Under the pieces are notes generated by a model, which was not told where the DNA came from, ran no database searches, and saw nothing but the letters and a program-made list of their open reading frames with translations. Position numbers and translations under genes: made by a program. From contig NC_020171.2 of NCBI RefSeq assembly GCF_000224145.3, positions 2,132,619 to 2,196,618 of the forward strand: a stretch of DNA of 64,000 bases. The letters are read 5' to 3'. Of this stretch, positions 57,101 through 64,000 are shown in pieces. Origin of the DNA: Ciona intestinalis. Its lineage: Eukaryota > Chordata > Ascidiacea > Phlebobranchia > Cionidae. How positions within the stretch are numbered: the first letter of the stretch is position 1; each line of letters opens with the position of its first letter.

Positions 57101-60100
57101 GACCGAAAGAGAAAACAGCGGGACAAGCACAAACCAATAGAAACAATGGAACCAATAATGGAACTAATAATGGTAAGAATTTACCAATAGAATGATTGTA
57201 ACAAAGTGTATGAACCTTAGATATAACATGTGAACCTAACTTTATAATGAGCGAATCAAAAACGGTATGAATTTAACCAACATGATGATTATAACACATT
57301 GTATCTTAACTTTATAATACGTGAATTAAAATTTATAATAAGTGATTCTTATCAATAATGGTTTGAATTCCACCAAAAGAATGGTTGTACTAACTTTACA
57401 ATAAGTGAACTTAACTTTATTATAAGCATTCTTATAACATGTTAAAATCAAGTAAATTTAACTAAATTCTGGAGTAAATATCAGGTCTAACCCATATATT
57501 ATATTACAAGTCTTTTAAATAAGTGGTTAATACTTTGTGTATTAAAACGTCATTATATATATACATCATATTTAATACGGTAATATAACATATTATATCT
57601 AGATACAGTTCTATCAAAACAGCAAGTAAAACTATGTACAATGCAACATAATAGGTACAGTTCCTGTTATTTATGAGAATTTGACAAGATTTCCTGGCAA
57701 GAAAAATTTCAGCGAATACAAAATATCCGCCAGTGGATTGTTGAGACATTACCAAGACACTTGTGCCAATGTGAATCACGATGGGTACGACAACGAATTT
57801 GGAAATGTAAGAGTGATATCTGGTGTTTTAAATAAGATAAATAAACTTACAAGCAAAGTATGGGTAACAACATGGGTAGAATATGACATACATGGTAACT
57901 CATAAGCTGGCACGAGATGCACACCAGTGTTATAACGACTGTTGTTTTCCTGCCTCGCGAGGATAAAGTAAGTTACATATGATACATACAAGAACAACAA
58001 GCCCCACAGAAACACAACGCTCTTTTAGAGTCGCGAGGATACAGTTATATATTTCTGAAAACATTCTTGTTTACAACCAAATGAGAGGATAAAAGAAAAT
58101 GAAAACATGGACCAGTTTACTTCAACCTACTATATGCATAATGTTAAAACTATATTCCTAATACTTTGACTAGGATTGGAAAAATCTTTATGTGTCTGTA
58201 TGTTTGTATTGCAAAGTGAAAGTGATATTTTATTACAGATCCTTTCAACTGAAAGCATAAAAGCTGCTTCCAGCACAGATGCCGCTTTGTTGCCAGAAAA
58301 TAAACCGAAAAATCGCTTCAAAAACATTCTGCCATGTAAGTTATATATTCTATTGGTATTCTATATGAATTTTTAGGAGTTAATACCAAATATGGTACCT
58401 AAAGGATTATGTTATTTATTGTGTTATATAAATATATGTTGTTTACTTCACAGATGACTTATATGGAGTATGTTTTGTGTTATATAAAGATATGTTATAC
58501 TTTATATAGAGGTATACGAAAATATTTTATATTGTATGTGTGTTATCTAAATATATAATGATTATGTTATATATTTCACAGATGATTCATACAGAGTTGT
58601 TTTGAACGATGGACGACCAGGAGGGGATTACATTAACGCGAGTTATATCAACGTAGGTTTGCTTTACAAACAAGATAAGGGTTACTACTTTCATTTTGTT
58701 GTTTGCAGTGCCATGACGTACCAAGGAAGTTTATTGCTAGCCAAGGGCCAACCCCTAGGACAATACAAGACTTCTGGCGTATGATATGGCAAGATGAAGT
58801 GGCGGTCGTGGTGATGCTGACCAATGTTACAGAAGGGGGAAAGGTATATGTTTATCTAATTATACATATATGTGTGATAAAGTAACTTATTATATTTGGG
58901 TTTAACGAACTGAAACGGTGGATATTTACAAACATATAATAACGATATAATACATCATAATGAACCCAAAGTAAACGCTATACAACTAACTATACTGCAG
59001 TACCAACTAAACTAACCGGTGACTGTGCGTACAACACAACAAAAGCGTTAATAACTCAGCGCAGGCAGCAGGAATAAAAGCGCCGGAATGTTATTAGAAC
59101 GAGGTAGCGGTAAACTACTACCACAATATGCTAAATGGGCCATGAACAAAACCAGAGGTCACCTGGCATGTCTTGTCGTATGACCTCACCCATATAGAAT
59201 AGTAGCACGTTGTGTTCTATGGGTGGGTGTATTAAATTAACATGCTACTCAAAACACAATGTATAAATAAATACAAGTTTGTAAACAACGTTTTTTCCAT
59301 TTTACTTATTTTTAGCTGAATAAATGACTTTAAAAAGTAAAGAAAATCTAGCTTAAAAACATTATAACATAGGACCTCACACATAGAGAATAGTAATATA
59401 TTCTACTCTTTGGGAGGCCTATTAAGTTAACCTGTTGCTATATTTACATTTTAAGTTTTTACAAACACATATTGTAAACAACGTTTTTTCGTTGTTACTT
59501 TTTGGCTAAATAAATGCCTTGAAAAATTTAAAAAAACATATATTAAGAATATTACTACTACATAAACTAAGCTGCTATACACAAGTTAAAACTTGAAACA
59601 CTTTCATTCTAAAGCGAAAATGTGAAAAATATTGGCCGGAACCGAACGAAACTCTAACGTTTGGACCTTTTGAAGTGAAAGCTAAGGAAGAGGGATATTA
59701 TGGCTGTTATGTGGTACGAACATTTGAGGTGGCAAACAAAGACAATGTGTATGAATCAGTAAGTGATGCAACTTTTCAATTAGGTTTTAATAAAAGGAAA
59801 GTAAATGGCTATATTTGTGTTGGGGTAATGGGAAAGCTTTGGCCCAAATTGCAGGTCTCAGGTGTATCTCAATGAAGCCCTCACCCATATGTAATACAAT
59901 CTTTATTATTGAGCGTCTATAAACTAACCAATGGGGAGCCTAAAAACTACATGGTATAACCCTGGGTGTCGGGGTGATAGGCCAACTGTAGTCTAAATCT
60001 CAGGTCCCCGGGCATACTTAACTGTAGGATCTTACCAGCATAAAAAAGACAAAGAAAAGTAACAATAGGTTTTACCACCTTTCAGGTAATACGGAAGTTA

Positions 60101-63100
60101 AAGCACTTTCAATATGTGACATGGCCTGACCATGGGGTTCCAGTATCAACTACAGGATTCTATAGACTGCATACACATGTAATGGAAGAGCATAATTCTG
60201 CAGGGAACGAAGCACCAATAGTTGTGCATTGCAGGTGTATAGAAACTTAATGGAAAACCGCATATTGTCTTGCTATATGGCTGATGAAATGGCGGCTTTT
60301 AAGATTACAAAACAATTGCTAGAAGATACATTTATTTGTTGGTTTATTTTACACTTATAATACAACTGGCAGCAACAACATATGGAAACTAGTTTTACTA
60401 TGAAATTGCTGCATACTTGACTTAAAATCAATATTTACCTTATAAAAAAACACACAACGCAACAGGAACTTGCGAATGCATTAAACCTGCAAAACCAGGA
60501 AACAGTCTTTATTTTACCCGTTTAAAAATAACTGTTAAATTTCATTTATAACATGTTAAAAGTGGTGTACGATGCAAAGATATAGCTAGACTCTCAAACT
60601 TTATGGCCATTTTACAAGCTATATATATAAAACTCAAATTCTGCTGACTGTGTATACCGAACTAGTTTCACTTTATCCTAGCAAACAACTTGTTTGGTTA
60701 CAGCGCCGGTGTCGGCAGAACTGGAACCTTTATTGGCTTTGATTGTTTGGTGAGGATGATTGAAGACAAAGCTGCTGCTAATGTGTTTGAGGTTGTGTTG
60801 AACATGCGTATGCAACGAACTGATATGGTGCAAACCAAGGTGGGTAATTATCGATGTGAAAGTAGAGTTCATAACACCTTCATTTTCCAGTTTTCTTATT
60901 TTTTTCTTTTTCTTTTTTTCTTTTATAATGCACATTTTTTTTATAACAAACACCCCCTCAACTCCCTTTTTTTAATACAAACATAACAAGTCACAACCAA
61001 TAAGAAGGAAACTCCAAAAATTAATTCTGGTTATGTTTGCATTTAAAGTGAAAGTAGTGATATTACAATAAAACAAACTGTTACAGCTGTAATAAATTTT
61101 GTAAATCTGACCTTGATCTGATGCTCATAGAGTTGGGCGATTCTTGTGTAAAAAACTACAGTAAGGATCTGGTGCTACGAAAACGTAACTGACAAAAATC
61201 AAGTCCAATCAATTGTATAATAAAAGATACATATTTCGCCTAAATGACATCATCAGCGTCTGCAAAACAAATATAAAATCTAACTGTTACAGGCACAATA
61301 TGCACTTCTGTACAAGCTGATCACTGAGACTTATGTCTTGAAGAACACTGATTTTGCTGGAGAAGAACTGGACGAGAAAATAGCAAACTTAACCAGGTAG
61401 TTGAATAGTATATGGAAACCTTTTATTTTGGCTAGTTTGATATAATTTGCCATTTGTTGATGTACAGTGATAGTCTTTCAGCAGTAATTCTATAGATAAA
61501 AAATCTATTATCCATGATGTAACATACATGGTACCTCGTAAGCGAGCACAAGGTGTATGAAACAAAACACACATGTTATAATGACTGTTATTCGTTCATT
61601 TAATCTAACATACTAGTTTATCAAAACCACATACAAATATCACTTGATTACAGAACTAACAGATCTACAAATAATAGTGGTTTTGTATAAACAAGTTACA
61701 TTCTTTCTTTAACCTTTACTCAACCAAACACAAAAATGTTTTGCTTACATAACTAACAGATCTTACATTCATGCTACCATAACCACAAATACTCTTTCCA
61801 TTAAAGAACTAACAGATCTAAGTTACATTCATGCTACCATATCCACAAATATTCTTTCCATTAAAGAACTAACAGATCTAAGTTACATTCATGCTACCAT
61901 ATTCACAAATATTCTTTCGATTACATAACTAACAGATCTAAGTTACATTCATGCTACCATATTCACAAATATTCTTTCTCTTAAAGAACTAACAGGTCTA
62001 CGCACAAGAGCGGGTTTGAGGTCGAATTCAGCAACACAAATATCATTGAACCATTGACTACAACCAAAGTATATCCACCAGGACAAGATAGTGGAAATAG
62101 TTCATCTGATATTGTGTCTTGTAAGTTCTATATGTATGTATGTAACTTACTTTATCGTCGCGTGGCAGGAAAACGACAGTCGTTACCACACGAGTTTAAC
62201 ACCTCGTGCCAGCTTACGAGTTACCACATATGTTACTTTGTGGGTGATTAATTTTTGGGGATATAGTGGTGTATAATGTAATACAGGTAGTTTTTTTGTA
62301 TTACAAAGAGGCTAACTTGAAACTATGAAAACATGCGAATTTAGGAAATCATTCACCCGCAAAGTAACATACGTGTTAACTCGTAAGCTGGCACGAGGTG
62401 TATGAAACAGAACACCCGTGTTATAACAATTGTCGCACAACCACACAAGAATAAATAAGTTTATTCATTTTCAAGTACAAAGTAAATAGCAAAAGAAAAA
62501 CTTGTCGGTTAGATGATAAATAAAGGACACTGTTCATCAAAGTGCATTTATAATTCATTAAAAACTACATACAACTAGTTAACATTATAACCAAACTTAT
62601 TTTACAGATAAGCATTCACAAGTCTTGTTACCACCAATGCAAGGAGACACCGACCTAACATATTACAACGCATCAACAATTCTGGTACCTGATATAATAG
62701 AACTGAACAATTTTTTTATCTCTTAAATATAATAGCAACAATCATATAATGATATACAACATTACAACCAAATTAACCTTAAACATCATTTAACTGATTT
62801 TGTAACCATCTGACAATATTCTTCAAAGAACATAAAACTGTGTACCTAGCAAACAGTTTAATGATATGGTACATAAACATTGTTTGCTTGCTAGGCACAC
62901 ACAGTGCAAGCCAGGAATATTTTGTCCCCACTTAGGTTTTATACCTCTATTGATCTTTAGTTATAAATCATTGATTAAATGGGTCTATTTTAGCTTGGAA
63001 TTTAAAGCCTTGTCACCCACCTTTGAGGAAGTGACAGGCTTTAACATTTGGTGAGGTTCATGCAGTAGCACCCTTGGTGTTGGGGTAATGCGTCAACTTT

Positions 63101-64000
63101 GGCTTAAATTCCAAGCCCCATAGCGCACCTTACTGTAGGACCTCACTCATATAGAATAGAATGTGCATATACAATGTTGGGGTAATGGGCCAACTCTGGT
63201 CTAAATTCCAAGCCCCATAGCGCACCTTACTGTAGGACCTCACTCATATAGAATAGAATGTGCATATACAATGTTGGGGTATTGAGCCAACTCTGGCCTA
63301 AATCCCAGGTCCTGTAGTGTGTCTCGCTGCAAGACGCCACACCCCACCCATATAGAATAGCAGTTTACACGTCAGAATATATAATTCTTACAATAAAATA
63401 ATATTTTGTATATGTGGACAAATATACACTGATACAATAACCAACCTAATAATACAGTATTTCCTACTACGTAATTAAACATAGATATAAGGGAATTATT
63501 TTGTGAGCAATGTAGCACAAGAACCTATTTAACAAAGTTTTTACAACAGGGGTACCGGCCTACATTCCGTGTCTTATTCTTAACCGAATGGTTTGAAATG
63601 AAAATCGTATACAACATATATAGGCTGTCATCCCTGTATTGAAACTGACCAGAAAATCCCTGTTTTATTTACCCAAGTTAACAAAGTCCTGTATAACAGG
63701 GATACGGGAAATCTGAAACAGCAATTGCTGCCCAAGGACCAATACGACATGATATGGTTGAAAAGTTTTGGTTGGCGATAACTTCTCTACATGTTCGTAC
63801 AATTGTAATGCTCAACAATTTCTTTGAAAACGACACGGTGTGTGGACATTTGTTATTAAAACTATATATACATATATATTATACTGTTTATATTCTAGAT
63901 AACATTTATACATGTTGCGTATATGTATGTCTGTGTTAGTTCTGTTACATCATTACAACGTTTATATTGTTCCAACCCAACAGTTTCTTATGAGTTGCCT
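51195..64000 (+). CDS. RPTP-2 (3' end beyond window): lectin/EGF receptor tyrosine phosphatase, catalytically intact
   Basis: Exons: 51195-51252, 51312-51773, 51826-51939, 52025-52132, 52408-52516, 52778-52885, 53006-53113, 53914-54021, 54083-54190, 54521-54628, 55021-55242, 55480-55668, 56075-56197, 56524-56629, 57102-57172, 57655-57806, 58239-58335, 58582-58652, 58709-58843, 59615-59758, 60086-60234, 60704-60839, 61293-61396, 61996-62120, 62608-62684, 63700-63837, perhaps 63984 onward. Order: signal peptide, CTLD with an EPN tripeptide, eight EGF, second CTLD, EGF, transmembrane helix, Asn-rich linker, phosphatase domain 1, start of domain 2. Domain 1 has [40 protein letters not shown] and [12 protein letters not shown], all the residues needed to dephosphorylate phosphotyrosine. 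All junctions are in phase except the EGF exon at 52408, which is one base too long. A 50-N gap is intronic. About 1143 codons are visible. Ligand unknown. Confidence 0.87.
52235..52385 (-). repeat. SINE head and core
   Basis: A minus-orientation copy without its tail (AAGGACACATACGCCCACAA) in the intron before the third EGF exon of RPTP-2. Confidence 0.6.
52615..52664. other. Assembly gap (50 N)
   Basis: Run of N inside the intron between the third and fourth EGF exons of RPTP-2. Confidence 0.99.
53183..53378. repeat. MITE, second subfamily
   Basis: A complete copy in the intron between the fifth and sixth EGF exons of RPTP-2. A direct repeat pair around TTACTTTTACTG(T/C)TGTTTGATCT follows at 53465 and 53577. 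Confidence 0.65.
54290..54515 (+). repeat. Two SINE tail units
   Basis: Plus-orientation units ending directly before the acceptor of the eighth EGF exon of RPTP-2. Confidence 0.6.
54725..54915 (+). repeat. Fourth dispersed repeat, copy 2
   Basis: Same order of elements as the copy at 28410 (CTGACCCTGATCTGATGCTC, CGATTCTTGTGTAAAGAAAT), in the intron before the second CTLD of RPTP-2. It is not at the paralogous position to copy 1, so the two inserted independently. Confidence 0.7.
56310..56470 (+). repeat. Two SINE tail units
   Basis: They lie in the intron before the transmembrane exon of RPTP-2, the same intron that carries tail units in RPTP-1. Confidence 0.6.
57880..58137. repeat. SINE tail and partial MITE
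   Basis: A plus SINE tail (about 57880-57985) is followed by the right half of a second-subfamily MITE (about 58020-58137), in the intron after the first phosphatase-domain exon. Confidence 0.6.
58844..60085. repeat. Third dispersed repeat copies in phosphatase introns
   Basis: Units at about 59150-59230, 59365-59430 and 59815-60045 (marked by CTCACCCATATAGAATAG and GTTGGGGTAATGG). The first two flank a duplicated stretch containing AACAACGTTTTTTC. The exon 59615-59758 lies between the second and third units. Confidence 0.5.
61085..61270 (+). repeat. Fourth dispersed repeat, copy 3
   Basis: Ends shortly before the exon at 61293. It keeps CGATTCTTGTGTAAA, GTAAGGATCTGGTGCTACGA and a final TTTCGCCTAAATGACATC. 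Confidence 0.7.
61650..61995 (+). repeat. Tandem repeat copying a splice acceptor
   Basis: The motif AACTAACAG followed by (A/G)TCT occurs at about 61653, 61751, 61807, 61867, 61927 and 61987, the last four exactly 60 bases apart. The last copy is the acceptor of the RPTP-2 exon that starts at 61996. Each unit carries a branch-site-like CTAAC and an upstream TTCTTTC. Confidence 0.85.
62130..62465. repeat. Two opposed SINE tail units
   Basis: One minus (about 62130-62250) and one plus (about 62340-62465) unit in the intron leading into the second phosphatase domain of RPTP-2; together they could form a hairpin. Confidence 0.55.
63060..63365 (+). repeat. Three tandem units of the third dispersed repeat
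   Basis: Units about 96 bases apart (TGTAGGACCTCACTCATATA at 63134 and 63230), each with ACAATGTTGGGGTA. It is the most regular array of this family here, in a long RPTP-2 intron. Confidence 0.75.

Noticed and set aside
61650..61995. CRISPR-like array
   Set aside because: The spacing is regular but spacers are copies of each other, the host is a metazoan, and the repeat is a splice-acceptor duplication.

Overview
The window looks like nuclear DNA of a tunicate, most likely a Ciona species. It is AT-rich, genes are split by many small introns with normal GT-AG junctions, a tRNA-derived SINE and a short inverted-repeat (MITE-like) family are scattered every few kilobases, and the proteins are animal signalling proteins closest to chordate families. 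All exon models were built by hand from splice sites, reading phase and family homology; there is no transcript evidence. Three runs of N (50, 500 and 50 bases) are assembly gaps.

Left part (1-25.7 kb): an intronless catechol O-methyltransferase gene on the plus strand (1217-1876). Two minus-strand genes follow: a NACHT/NLR-type innate immune sensor (8108 down to about 3113) and a 21-exon class C GPCR of the group I metabotropic glutamate receptor type (23050 down to 9540, 1205 codons, every junction in phase). Introns and spacers here are packed with SINE tails and MITE copies.

Right part (25.7-64 kb): a cluster of C-type-lectin/EGF cell-surface receptors. RPTP-1 (plus, 25727-35950) and RPTP-2 (plus, 51195 to past the window end) share one architecture: signal peptide, C-type lectin domain (CTLD), eight EGF repeats, a second CTLD, an EGF, one transmembrane helix and two tandem tyrosine-phosphatase domains. 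RPTP-2 keeps the catalytic [10 protein letters not shown] and WPD motifs. In RPTP-1 both phosphatase domains have lost the catalytic His-Cys, at exactly conserved intron positions. Between them lies a minus-strand receptor (gene A, 48385-45018) with related CTLD and EGF domains and a membrane helix but only a short tail carrying one YxxI motif. Beyond the 500-N gap is an orphan plus-strand terminal exon (gene B, 49364-49479) whose tail carries a full ITAM-like motif, YANI-x8-YVTL. The 3' flanks of A and B are an inverted repeat, so A and B are paralogues and most of B is missing at the gap. SIRT1 (minus, 44180-36946, 14 exons) sits between RPTP-1 and gene A.

Main inference: the right half resembles a paired-receptor locus, with related lectin/EGF ectodomains attached to an active phosphatase, a dead phosphatase, an ITAM-like tail and a degraded ITAM-like tail. 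That would suit self/non-self or pathogen recognition, but no function is shown by sequence alone.
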